Origin: RDXT01 sp033765305
Lineage (GTDB): Bacteria > Bacteroidota > Bacteroidia > J057
Assembly (NCBI GenBank): GCA_033765305.1
Contig: JANRID010000031.1
Span: 1-37,939, forward strand
Reading direction: 5' to 3'
DNA length: 37,939 nucleotides
In this document: positions 23,060-30,793 of the stretch, piece after piece
Numbering within the stretch: the first letter of the stretch is position 1
How the letters are laid out: each line of letters begins with the position of its first letter
The notes under the pieces: generated by a model
What the model saw: the letters and a program-made list of their open reading frames with translations, nothing else
What the model was told of the DNA's origin: nothing
Databases searched by the model: none
Program-made: the position numbers and the translations under genes

Positions 23060-23260
23060 GTAGTGAGTAGTGGGTATTGAGTACTGAGTACTAAGTATTG
23101 AGTATGGGGATCAGGGATTGGGGCAGGAATCGGGAATCTCGTGTAATGAGGAATGCTGAGCTGGCAGGTACAGTGCATGCAGATCCGGACTGCACAGAAC
23201 GTACTGGGCGGAAACCGAAGCTGCTGAAATCTGCGTCCTGGCAGCCACACTACTCACTAC
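23060..23260. repeat. Repeat-rich intergenic block with 13-bp inverted ends
   Basis: A 13-bp sequence GTAGTGAGTAGTG (23060-23072) recurs inverted as CACTACTCACTAC (23248-23260). Just inside the left copy lies a degenerate run of GAGTACTGAGTACTAAGTAT-type units (about 23075-23105). The 200-nt block separates the regulator gene from the tolC-like gene and encodes nothing convincing. Its form, short terminal inverted repeats around non-coding DNA, resembles a miniature mobile element, but no target-site duplication was identified. Confidence 0.6.
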
Positions 23261-23272
23261 GCACTACCCCTT

Positions 23273-23776
23273 TCACCATACATCTGCCGGATTCTGCACA
23301 GCAGGCGGAACCGGCTCCGGCGGATAGGCTTCCTGCCAGGCTTTCACCGTCTCTTTCAGGGTTTTGTGCAGGAGCTCCAGCAGGCCGATGAGCTGCGTGA
23401 TGCTCTGGTTCAGTTCGGGGGTCCGGGCGTCCCGGTGGCGGAGCACTTCGCGGAGAATCTTGCTGTATTCCAGCGCGCCTTCGATGGTGTCTTCGATGTG
23501 GAAGCGCCAGCCGTCGGCCCGGAGGCGGAAATAGCGCTTGCGCTGGCCCGGCAGGGTGATGTACTCCACCTGGCGCTGCGAGATCAGCAGACTGAGCGAC
23601 TGGCTCACCGCGCTCTTGCTGATGCCGAGCTCCTGCTGGATCTCCTCGAAGGTCAGCTGGCCTTCCTCCGATACCAGGAGCAGCCCCATCACGCGGGCAG
23701 CCGCAGGCTGCATGCCCTGATGCTCGTTGAAGAGGCCGATCCGTTCGACGAGGTGCCGTTTTTGTTCAGAAATCAT
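23273..23776 (-). CDS. MarR/GbsR-type transcriptional regulator of the efflux operon
   Basis: A 167-residue regulator. A winged helix-turn-helix is visible at about 40-85 of this start (LTFEEIQQELGISKSAVSQSLSLLISQRQVEYI, then a wing GQRKRYFRL), followed by a helical dimerisation region. Start choice: Met at 23776 (MISEQKRHLVERIGLF) matches the normal N terminus of the family. An ATG at 23824 would add 16 residues with two Cys and no family character, but it cannot be excluded. The gene heads the tolC-adaptor-pump set on the same strand. An 18-bp palindrome about 80 nt upstream is its likely binding site, which suggests autoregulation and ligand-responsive control of efflux. Confidence 0.85.
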   Translation of the reverse strand: MISEQKRHLVERIGLFNEHQGMQPAAARVMGLLLVSEEGQLTFEEIQQELGISKSAVSQSLSLLISQRQVEYITLPGQRKRYFRLRADGWRFHIEDTIEGALEYSKILREVLRHRDARTPELNQSITQLIGLLELLHKTLKETVKAWQEAYPPEPVPPAVQNPADVW

Positions 23777-23856
23777 GCGGTGCGGATCTGTGCATGGCTT
23801 GCAGTCGGTTAAAAACTGCTCCATACAACGGCATTCGCAGCCGCAAGGTTTAGTTT

Positions 23857-23874
23857 GTTCAATAAATTTTGAAC
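23857..23874. promoter_or_regulatory. Palindromic operator candidate
   Basis: GTTCAA (23857-23862) and TTGAAC (23869-23874) form a perfect inverted repeat around the AT-rich spacer TAAATT, between the regulator gene and the DUF4230 gene. Size, symmetry and position fit a MarR-family dimer site. It stands out as an AT-rich island in GC-rich DNA. No clear promoter boxes overlap it, so its precise mode of action is unknown. Confidence 0.65.
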
Positions 23875-23933
23875 CTAATGGACCAAATAGCCTGCCGCAT
23901 CGGCAAACAAAGCTTTGCGCAGGGACGACCCGC

Positions 23934-24557
23934 TCAGCCGGGCTGCGGGCTCATCGCAGGCGGAAACAGCACCCGCACCTTTTTCCCGCTCAGGCCTTCG
24001 AGCATCGGCTGCAGCATCAGCTCGGCCTGCCGCCGCGTCTGGTCCAGAATGCCTGCCTGGAGGGCGCTTTTGAGGATTTCCGCCTCCGCCGATTTGTAGG
24101 CCTGGTCCACCAGCTGCGCGCCCTTCCACATGGTGTAGCGCGTATCGAAGACCCGCGACCTGGCCAGGTCCACCTTGTACACGCAGACTTCCGGCTCCGG
24201 AAGCGTGATGGCAATGGAATCCGGAAACATCTGCACCGCGCTGCTGTCCAGCCGGGCAAAATCCACGCAGCCGATCGCTTCGCCCTCCACGATCAGGATC
24301 ACCCGCGAGTCCGGCACCAGCATCCAGCCGCTGGCCTGCTGGTAGTTCACCACGTTGCTGAAGTTGTAGCGGATGAGCTCCATGCGGCCCAGGGCCTCGA
24401 TTTTTTCCACCACCACCGAATGGCTGATGGTGACGGTCTGCGGGCCGGGGCCCCAGTCGAACCAGCCGGCGAGGGTCTGGCGGAACTGCCACACGGCTGC
24501 GGCCGCCCCCAGGGCGGCCAGGGCGATGAGCGCCCACTTCAGGTAGGATTTTTTCAT
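23934..24557 (-). CDS. DUF4230 family protein, membrane-anchored
   Basis: A 207-residue protein with one N-terminal hydrophobic segment (about 7-25, KWALIALAALGAAAAVW) acting as signal anchor, and a globular remainder outside the cytoplasm. The body matches the DUF4230 pattern: VEKIEALGRMELIRYNFSNVV near 50-70, a LIVEGEAIGCVDFARL strand near 90, and a C-terminal helix with a REAEV-like LVDQAYKSAEAEILKSALQAGI. The family has no established function. The gene begins 15 nt after the stop of the flavin monooxygenase gene on the same strand, so the two are probably cotranscribed; nothing links them mechanistically. Confidence 0.75.
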   Translation of the reverse strand: MKKSYLKWALIALAALGAAAAVWQFRQTLAGWFDWGPGPQTVTISHSVVVEKIEALGRMELIRYNFSNVVNYQQASGWMLVPDSRVILIVEGEAIGCVDFARLDSSAVQMFPDSIAITLPEPEVCVYKVDLARSRVFDTRYTMWKGAQLVDQAYKSAEAEILKSALQAGILDQTRRQAELMLQPMLEGLSGKKVRVLFPPAMSPQPG

Positions 24558-24572
24558 AGGACGGGGCCGGAA

Positions 24573-25709
24573 TCAGGGTTGAAGGACGGGCTGACGGCGG
24601 ATATGCTCCGCGATTTTGGCTGAGTCGTGGTAGATGCTGTTGAGAATGCCGCTGCTGTAGGCGTCGAAGCCGAGAAAATACAGACCCGGCTGCTCCTCGG
24701 CCCAGAGCGCGCGGGGCAGCCCCAGCTCATTGAAGATGCCGGTGGTGTCGCGGATAAACTCCTCGACTGCTGCGCGGTAGCCGGTAGCCAGGAGCAGGGT
24801 GTCGAAGGCCTGCTCGCGGCCGTCGGCGAAGCGGAGCGTGGCGCCGGCGACCTGCGCCACGCCGGGCAGGACGCGGATCCTGCCCTCGCGGATGAGCGCC
24901 ACGGTGCCCACATCGATGACCGGCGTCCTGCCGTACAGGCGGAGCTGGCGCGCCGGGGCGATGGGCGCCCGCTGGAGGCCGTATCGGCTCAGGTCGCCCA
25001 CCGTGAGGCGGCTGAGCAGGCTGCCCAGCGCATCGCCGAGCCAGACAGGCAGCTTGCGCAGCATCATGGCCGTCTTCTGGGTGGGGCGGCCCATCACATC
25101 GCGCAGCACGATATTCACCGGCCCCCGCACGGAGAGCCACACCTCGGCCCCATGCTCCACCAAGTCGATGGCGATCTCGGCGCCGCTGTTGCCCATGCCC
25201 GCCACGAGCACCCGCTTGCCGGCGTAGGGCCGGCCGTTGCGGTACTGCCCGCTGTGCAGGATCTCGCCGGGGAAGGTCTCCATGCCGGGCCACTGCGGCC
25301 GGTTTTCGCGGCGGTTGAAGCCCGTGCACACGATCACGCGCTGCGAACGGTACTGGTCGCCCTGGGCAGTATCGGTCTGCCAGCCGCCCGGCACGCGGCA
25401 CACCGCCGTCACCTCCTGCCCGAATCGGGGCCCGATGCCCATCATCTGCGCATAGGTCTCGTAGTAGCCCACGAGGGTGTCTCTGGGCACATACTGCGGG
25501 AAATGGTCCGGAAACGGCAGGTGCGGCAGGTGGGAGTATTCCTTGACTGTATGCAGGTGGACCCGGTCGTAGTGCTGGCGCCAGGCCGGCGTGAGGGTGC
25601 TTCGCTGCTCCAGGAGCAGGTAGGGAAGATCGAGCCGGGACAGCCAGCCGGCCATGGCCAGGCCCGCAGGGCCCGCGCCGATGATCAGATTCTCAGTCGT
25701 ATGCAGCAT
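24573..25709 (-). CDS. Flavin-containing monooxygenase / NAD(P)-binding oxidoreductase
   Basis: A 378-residue FAD- and NADPH-dependent enzyme. The FAD motif GAGPAGLAMA lies at about 11-20, the NADPH motif GMGNSGAEIA near 170, and a LLLATGY motif near 320 is typical of YUCCA/FMO-like and thioredoxin-reductase-like monooxygenases. These oxygenate nucleophilic N or S atoms or keto acids; the substrate here is unknown. The start at 25709 puts the FAD motif at the usual distance from the N terminus, and the 54 open codons upstream show no family character. The downstream DUF4230 gene follows closely. No membrane segment or signal peptide was seen. Confidence 0.85.
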   Translation of the reverse strand: MLHTTENLIIGAGPAGLAMAGWLSRLDLPYLLLEQRSTLTPAWRQHYDRVHLHTVKEYSHLPHLPFPDHFPQYVPRDTLVGYYETYAQMMGIGPRFGQEVTAVCRVPGGWQTDTAQGDQYRSQRVIVCTGFNRRENRPQWPGMETFPGEILHSGQYRNGRPYAGKRVLVAGMGNSGAEIAIDLVEHGAEVWLSVRGPVNIVLRDVMGRPTQKTAMMLRKLPVWLGDALGSLLSRLTVGDLSRYGLQRAPIAPARQLRLYGRTPVIDVGTVALIREGRIRVLPGVAQVAGATLRFADGREQAFDTLLLATGYRAAVEEFIRDTTGIFNELGLPRALWAEEQPGLYFLGFDAYSSGILNSIYHDSAKIAEHIRRQPVLQP

Positions 25710-25785
25710 GGCAGGAGAGCAGGAGCAACGATACCGGCTCAAGATACGAAAGAAATGAATCGGCAGGACGGAGCGCGCAGGCAGG

Positions 25786-25816
25786 TTGGCATTCTTCGCA
25801 GCGCGGCGTATCTTCG
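25786..25816 (+). promoter_or_regulatory. Promoter candidate for the DHFR/RibD-like gene
   Basis: TTG (25786-25788), 20 nt, then TATCTTCG (25809-25816), one mismatch from TAnnTTTG. Predicted start near 25823, about 47 nt before the ATG at 25870. It lies between the divergent monooxygenase gene and this reductase gene. Confidence 0.5.
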
Positions 25817-25869
25817 GGCACTGGCATCCGCTTCCCGGCAGCGCCTCCCCTGCCCCAACCTGCTTCTGC

Positions 25870-26406
25870 ATGAGAAAAATTGTGTATTACGTCGCAAGCT
25901 CGCTGGACGGCTACATCGCCGGGCCGCATGGCGATATCAGCGGGTTTGTAAGCGCCGGAAGCGGCGTCGAAGCCTATCTGGCAGACCTGGCCGCCTACGA
26001 TACCGTGATCATGGGGCGGAAAACCTACGAGTTTGGCTACGCCTATGGACTCCAGCCGGGCCAGCCGGCCTATGCCGGCATGAAGCACTACCTCTTTTCC
26101 AGCACCCTGGCGTTCAGCAGCCCGCACCCCGATGTGCAGGTGCTGGCACCTTCGCTGGCGGCCATCGAGTCCATCCAGCAGCAGCCGGGCACCGACATCT
26201 ACCTGTGCGGAGGCGGCCAGCTGGCCGGCTGGCTGCTCGATCACCGCAAAATAGACGTGCTCAAGCTCAAGCTGAACCCGTTCATCCAGGGCAGCGGCAC
26301 CCGCATATTCGGCAGTTCGGCCACCCAGGCCCAGCTGCAGCTGCAGGCCTCCCGGCAGTTCGACCATGGCCTGCAGATCCTGACCTTCGGGGTCCGCTAT
26401 GCATGA
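25870..26406 (+). CDS. Dihydrofolate reductase-like (RibD C-terminal domain) protein
   Basis: A 178-residue protein of the RibD_C/DHFR fold. It opens with RKIVYYVASSLDGYIAGPHGD, has the YDTVIMGRKTYEFG block near 50, and the NADPH-binding GGGQLAGWLLDH segment near 120, ending with IQGSGTRIFG. Stand-alone members are common in Bacteroidota and are usually called 'dihydrofolate reductase family' although few have been tested; a true folate role is not implied. The ATG at 25870 is used because the 28 upstream codons lack similarity. It is transcribed alone, convergent with the AAA/DUF4143 gene. Confidence 0.88.
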   Translation: MRKIVYYVASSLDGYIAGPHGDISGFVSAGSGVEAYLADLAAYDTVIMGRKTYEFGYAYGLQPGQPAYAGMKHYLFSSTLAFSSPHPDVQVLAPSLAAIESIQQQPGTDIYLCGGGQLAGWLLDHRKIDVLKLKLNPFIQGSGTRIFGSSATQAQLQLQASRQFDHGLQILTFGVRYA

Positions 26407-26436
26407 GAGGAACAGCCTGGCCTTCCGGCATGGCCC

Positions 26437-27603
26437 TCACGCCAGTCCTGGAAGCACCTCGCGCAGGAACTGCCCCAGCCCATAGACCCAGGTTCCATCT
26501 GAACGGGGAAAAGGATCGGTGCTGGAAACCAGGATATACCGGCCGGCAGGACCCAGATCCTGGGCAGCCTGGGTAAACCCCCGGCCGGCAGGAGCCGACA
26601 GCGAGCGCTTGATCTCGATCTGATACAGCGAGCCCGACGGGCCGGACAGCATCAGGTCCGCCTCCGCGCCCGTATGGGTACGGTAAAAGTACAGTTTCCA
26701 GCGTTCCGGCAGGCAGCGGCGGATCTGTTCAATGGCATAGCCCTCCCACGAAGCGCCTAGCGAACGGTGATTCAGCAGGTCCGCAGCGGAATAGATCCCG
26801 GCGAGCGCATGGAAGATCCCGGAGTCCCGGAAATAAAACTTCGGCGACTTGACCAGGCGCTTGCCGATATTCACATGCAGCGGCGGCAGCCGGTGGACCA
26901 GGAAGCTTCCTTCGAGAATATCCAGATAGCGGGTCAGCGTAGGGGCCGAGATACCCAAAGACCTGCTTATTTCGCTGATATTCAATAAATTTCCGTGCGA
27001 GGTCGTCAGCATCAGCAGGGTTCGGCGCATGGCCTCCGGCGCAATTTCATATCCCAGCATCCGCAGGTCGCGCTCCAGGAAGGTGTGGATGAAATTGTCC
27101 AGCCAGCGCCAGGCGATCACCGGGTTTTCCATCATCAGCGGCTCCGGAAAGCCGCCGCGCAGCCAGTGCTGCTCCATCTCCAGCCCGGCCGGCAGCTCCC
27201 GCAGCGAAAGCGGGCTCAGCTCTGTATAGGCAATCCGGCCTGCGAGCGTCTCCGAGCTTTCGCGGATGATGCCCGGCGAGGCAGAACCCAGAATCAGGAA
27301 GCGGCCCGGCCTGCGGTGCTCATCCACCAGCGCCCGGAGGAGCGGAAACAAGCGCGGCAGGCGCTGGATTTCATCGATGACGACCAGCTTGTCCTGATGA
27401 AACCGCAGAAAGGTCTCGGCATCTTCCAGTTTGTGCAGATCGCTCTCCAGCTCCAGATCCAGGTGCAGCACAGGCTGGCTCCAGTCGGCTAGCAGGGACC
27501 TGGCCAGCGTCGTTTTGCCTGCCTGCCGGGGTCCGACGATGCCTGTCACCGGGAACCAGGCGAGGTTTTCGAGCACTGTACGGCTTGCTTCACGCGGGAT
27601 CAT
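26437..27603 (-). CDS. AAA_14/DUF4143 family ATPase
   Basis: A 388-residue ATPase. Walker A is GPRQAGKTT (about 24-32) and Walker B is LVVIDEIQ (about 73-80), followed by a sensor-like FLILGSAS near 105. The middle has a winged-helix-like segment (ISEISRSLGISAPTLTRYLDILEGSFLVHRLPP) and the C-terminal DUF4143 domain carries nuclease-like residues (GAEADLMLSG ... YQIEIKRS). Such ATPases are widespread, often strain-variable, with no agreed function; mobile-DNA or toxin-antitoxin links have been proposed. It stands alone between a convergent and a divergent gene. Its GTTxxAR-type features and length appear complete. Confidence 0.88.
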   Translation of the reverse strand: MIPREASRTVLENLAWFPVTGIVGPRQAGKTTLARSLLADWSQPVLHLDLELESDLHKLEDAETFLRFHQDKLVVIDEIQRLPRLFPLLRALVDEHRRPGRFLILGSASPGIIRESSETLAGRIAYTELSPLSLRELPAGLEMEQHWLRGGFPEPLMMENPVIAWRWLDNFIHTFLERDLRMLGYEIAPEAMRRTLLMLTTSHGNLLNISEISRSLGISAPTLTRYLDILEGSFLVHRLPPLHVNIGKRLVKSPKFYFRDSGIFHALAGIYSAADLLNHRSLGASWEGYAIEQIRRCLPERWKLYFYRTHTGAEADLMLSGPSGSLYQIEIKRSLSAPAGRGFTQAAQDLGPAGRYILVSSTDPFPRSDGTWVYGLGQFLREVLPGLA

Positions 27604-27625
27604 GTGCGAAGATCGGAAATGATCC

Positions 27626-27656
27626 TTGAAAATTGAAGAGGTAATTTATAAATTTG
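27626..27656 (+). promoter_or_regulatory. Bacteroidota-type promoter upstream of the S41 peptidase
   Basis: TTG (27626-27628), 20 nt, then TAAATTTG (27649-27656): both boxes and the spacing match the consensus. Predicted start is near 27663, which would give the S41 peptidase gene a leader of about 245 nt. It is divergent from the AAA/DUF4143 gene, whose ATG is only 23 nt away. Confidence 0.65.
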
Positions 27657-27808
27657 CATGGATAATACCGCAGCGTTGCGCCGGACGTTGTGAAAGCTGC
27701 GGGCAGGAGGCAAGTTCGCAGATCCAGCGCAGCGGGCGAATCTGGCGTCCGGGAGATGCGGATCACGGCTGCGGTCTCCATCCCGGTACGTATCCCCCCC
27801 TCCCGCAC

Positions 27809-27830
27809 GTCTCAAATCCCTTCTTGAGAC
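27809..27830. other. Hairpin in the long leader of the S41 peptidase gene
   Basis: Arms GTCTCAA (27809-27815) and TTGAGAC (27824-27830) pair perfectly around an 8-nt loop. The hairpin lies about 80 nt before the ATG at 27909 and has no T tract. The leader also contains a 90-codon open frame with no protein-like features, which I do not call a gene. Confidence 0.4.
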
Positions 27831-27908
27831 GATCCGCACGCGTTTATTGCCGAACTCGCCCCGGATTCCGGCCTGGGGCCGGCTGTATTCACCCGTAATC
27901 TGCCGTAC

Positions 27909-29672
27909 ATGATCCGCCATTGCATGCTGCTGCTGCTCGTTGTTTCCGCCGCCTTCGCGCAGGCCCAGCCTGCGGAAGCCGTCTTCCGCCTCCGGCTTCC
28001 CGCCGGCGAGCCGGCGGCCGCCATCCGGGGCAATCTGCCCCCGCTTTCCTGGAGCAGCTCCCTGCCCCTTTCCGCACCCGATGCCGAAGGCTTCTGCGAA
28101 ATCGCGCTTCAGTTTCCCCTGGATGCGCCGGCCGTGCTGGAATACAAGTTCCTCAGCGCCGGCGGGGCCTGGGAGCCCTCCGAAAACCGCGTGCTGCGCA
28201 TCGTGCCGGGCAGCGCCCTGCGCGTGCAGGCCGAATGGGGCCGCAGCGCGCCCGCCTCGCAGGCGCAGTTTCCCCGCATCGCCGCCGATGCCTTCCGCCA
28301 GGACCTCGACCTGGCCTTCCGCGCCTACCGGGCCCTGCACCCCGGCCTCTACCGCTACCAGACGTCCGAAGCCCTGGAAGCCCGCTGGGCGGCTGCCGCA
28401 GCCGGCCTGCCCGATTCGCTTACCTTCGGCGAGGCCTACCTGCGCTGCTCCCGGCTGACCGCCGCCATCCGCTGCGGGCACACCTACGCCAATTTCTACA
28501 ACCAGCCTGCGTATATCCAGCAGATCATCTTCGGCCAGGCCGACAAGCTGCCCTTTGCCTTCCGCATCCTGGACCGGCGCATCTTCCTCACCGCCAACCT
28601 CTCGGAGCTGCCCGGCCTGGACCCCGGCACGGAACTGCTGCGCATCGGCGGCGTGCCGGCCTCCGTCCTGCTGGACAGCCTCGCCCGCCTCGTCAAGGCC
28701 GACGGCCCGAACGACGGCAAGCGGTACAGCGACCTGGAAGTCAGCGGATACGGCCGCTTCGAGAGCTTCGACGTGTACTTTCCGCTGCTGTTCCCGCCGC
28801 AGGACGGCGGCTGGACCCTCGACGTCCGCCTTCCGGACGGCCGCCTGCTCGAAGGCCTGCGCGCAGCGGCCATCTCCCGCGACACGCGCAAAGCGCGCCT
28901 GCGCAGCATCGGCCTGCCCGAGCCGCCCCTCGACAGCCTCTGGAAATTCGCCTGGCTGGACCCGCAGACCGCCTGGCTCAAGCTCGGCAGCTTCGTGACC
29001 TGGAACATGGGCATGGACTGGGAGGCCTTCCTCGAAGCCGCCGCCGCCGAACTCCGCAGCAGGCCCGGAGCCCGGCTCCTGGTCGACATCCGGGGCAATG
29101 AGGGCGGCAACGACGAGGTCATCTACCGCCTGGCCAGGCTGCTGGCCTCCAAGCCGGTGCGCATCCCGCCCGGCGAGACACGCGTCCGCTACCAGACCCT
29201 GCCGCCGGATCTGGAGCCCTATCTCAGCTCCTGGGACAACAGCTTCCGCGACCTCCGGCGCCGCACCCGCCCCGGCGGCGAAGGCTACTGGCTCCTCAAG
29301 CGCGACGGCCCGGACCGCCTGCCGGCGCAGCGCAATGCCTTCCAGGGCCCGGTATTTCTCCTCGCCGATGCCGCCAACAGCTCCGCCACCTTCTACCTGG
29401 CGCAGGTCTTCCGCTACAACCAGCTCGGCACCATCGTAGGCGCTGCAACCGGCGGCAGCCGCCAGGGCCTCAACGGCGGGCAGACCGCCTTCCTGCGCCT
29501 GCCCCATTCCGGCATCGAGGTGGACATCCCGCTCCTCGGCACCTACACCGCCGGCGAGCCCGCCGGCGGCATCGAGCCCGATGTGCCGGTACGCTGGACG
29601 CCCGAAGACCTGATCCGGGGCCGGGACCCGGTGCTGGAAGCAGCGCTCCGGCTGGCAGCCGGCGGGCGCTGA
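27909..29672 (+). CDS. Secreted S41 family peptidase with N-terminal CBM48-like domain
   Basis: A 587-residue exported protein. A signal peptide (MIRHCMLLLLVVSAAFAQAQ) is followed by an Ig-like domain (about 24-105: AVFRLRLPAGEPAAAIRGNLPPLSW ... VLEYKFLSAGGAWEPSENRVLRIV) that resembles the glycogen/starch-binding CBM48 or AMPK-type fold. The S41 tail-specific protease region then runs from about 130. Conserved spots include IRCGHTYANF, a PDZ-like LLRIGGVPASVLLDSL segment, RLLVDIRGNEGGNDEVIY, and the nucleophile region ADAANSSATFYLAQ with candidate Ser491/Ser492, ending GGIEPDVPV. Usual role: periplasmic or surface protein processing. Combination with a carbohydrate-binding-like domain is less common. 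It is followed by a strong hairpin. Confidence 0.82.
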   Translation: MIRHCMLLLLVVSAAFAQAQPAEAVFRLRLPAGEPAAAIRGNLPPLSWSSSLPLSAPDAEGFCEIALQFPLDAPAVLEYKFLSAGGAWEPSENRVLRIVPGSALRVQAEWGRSAPASQAQFPRIAADAFRQDLDLAFRAYRALHPGLYRYQTSEALEARWAAAAAGLPDSLTFGEAYLRCSRLTAAIRCGHTYANFYNQPAYIQQIIFGQADKLPFAFRILDRRIFLTANLSELPGLDPGTELLRIGGVPASVLLDSLARLVKADGPNDGKRYSDLEVSGYGRFESFDVYFPLLFPPQDGGWTLDVRLPDGRLLEGLRAAAISRDTRKARLRSIGLPEPPLDSLWKFAWLDPQTAWLKLGSFVTWNMGMDWEAFLEAAAAELRSRPGARLLVDIRGNEGGNDEVIYRLARLLASKPVRIPPGETRVRYQTLPPDLEPYLSSWDNSFRDLRRRTRPGGEGYWLLKRDGPDRLPAQRNAFQGPVFLLADAANSSATFYLAQVFRYNQLGTIVGAATGGSRQGLNGGQTAFLRLPHSGIEVDIPLLGTYTAGEPAGGIEPDVPVRWTPEDLIRGRDPVLEAALRLAAGGR

Positions 29673-29686
29673 GCGCGCCCGGCAGC

Positions 29687-29722
29687 GCAGCCCCGGAATC
29701 CGGCAGCGGATTCCGGGGCTGC
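29687..29722 (+). terminator. Strong hairpin after the S41 peptidase gene
   Basis: A perfect 16-bp stem, GCAGCCCCGGAATCCG (29687-29702) with its complement (29707-29722), closes a 4-nt loop 14 nt after the stop codon. A short ACATTTCC tail follows instead of a long T run. It is probably a transcription terminator or 3'-end stabiliser. Confidence 0.65.
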
Positions 29723-29835
29723 ACATTTCCGGATATGTGCGGTCTTGCGCGGGTTTCTGCCTAGATTAGGGTCCGGCTTGTAACGGAACCGTCCGCCTGC
29801 GGGTCTTGGCCGGATATGCACCGAATCTCCGACGC

Positions 29836-30783
29836 ATGATCAATTACAACTCCAAAAACTGGTTCGAGGCCATCGCCCACTTCAAGGCGAGCTACGTCAT
29901 CCGGCGCACGATGCGCATGTGCCTCGGCATGGGCGCCTTTGCGGCGTTCATCACCGCCTGCGACTGGCTGCTGAGCAGCCATCCGGAGCTGGCGCAGTTC
30001 AACCTGCGCATGGGCATCGAGCCGGCGGTCTTCTCCCTGCTGGGGATTTTTCTGAGCCTCATGCTCGTATTCCGCACCAATACCTCCTACGACCGCTGGT
30101 GGGAAGGGCGCAAGCAGTGGGGTGCGCTGGTCAACCAGAGCCGCGGCCTGGCCGTGCTCTTCTACAGCGCCCTCGGCGACGAGGACCGATTCCGCCGCCG
30201 CTTTTTCGCCAAGCTCCTCGCCGCCTACGTGCAGTCCCTCAGCGACCACCTGCGGGGCATCGCCAACCACGGCGCCATCCTCAGCTACAGCGACGACGAG
30301 GAAGAAGCCGTGCTCCGCGTGAGCCACGTACCCAACCGCATCGTCCGCGACCTCTACACCCACACCGAGCTCCTCTACCGCGACGGCCGCATCGACGGCT
30401 TCCAGCTCAACCAGTTTCAGGCAGGCGCCCAGGCCCTGCTCGACATTCAGGGCGCCTGCGAACGCATCCGCAGCACACCCATTCCCTTCGCCCACAACTT
30501 CTTCATCAAGCTCTTCATCTTCGCCTACCTGCTCCTGCTGCCCCTCGTGCTGGCGCCCATCGTCGGCTGGTGGTCCATCCTGCTCACCATGTTCGTCGCC
30601 TATGCCCTCGTAGGGCTGGAGTTTATCTCCGTGGAGATCGAAGAGCCCTTCGGCACAGACTGCAACGACCTGCCCACCGCCGACCTCGCGCGGAAGATCA
30701 GCGCATCCGTGTACGAAATCCTGGCCGTGGAGCCCGACAGCCAGCCAGCCCCAGCACCGGCCAATTACGTGGTCATCAGCTGA
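29836..30783 (+). CDS. Bestrophin-family (RFP-TM/UPF0187) chloride channel
   Basis: A 315-residue membrane protein. The start at 29836 gives MINYNSKNWFEAIAHF, the usual amphipathic lead. Hydrophobic segments occur at about 29-47, 60-82, 225-245 and 248-270. The family signature VFRTNTSYDRWWEGRKQWGALVNQSR follows the second segment, and EIEEPFGTDCNDLP matches the acidic Ca-binding-clasp region of bestrophins. Bacterial homologues form pentameric anion or cation channels in the inner membrane. It stands alone; the convergent neighbour, homogentisate dioxygenase, ends 10 nt away. Confidence 0.9.
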   Translation: MINYNSKNWFEAIAHFKASYVIRRTMRMCLGMGAFAAFITACDWLLSSHPELAQFNLRMGIEPAVFSLLGIFLSLMLVFRTNTSYDRWWEGRKQWGALVNQSRGLAVLFYSALGDEDRFRRRFFAKLLAAYVQSLSDHLRGIANHGAILSYSDDEEEAVLRVSHVPNRIVRDLYTHTELLYRDGRIDGFQLNQFQAGAQALLDIQGACERIRSTPIPFAHNFFIKLFIFAYLLLLPLVLAPIVGWWSILLTMFVAYALVGLEFISVEIEEPFGTDCNDLPTADLARKISASVYEILAVEPDSQPAPAPANYVVIS

Positions 30784-30793
30784 GTGCCGGCCC

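Noticed and set aside
27626..27898. 90-codon ORF downstream of the 27626-27656 promoter
   Set aside because: Its start lies inside the promoter itself, and the product (Cys, Pro, His and Gly rich) shows no protein-like pattern.
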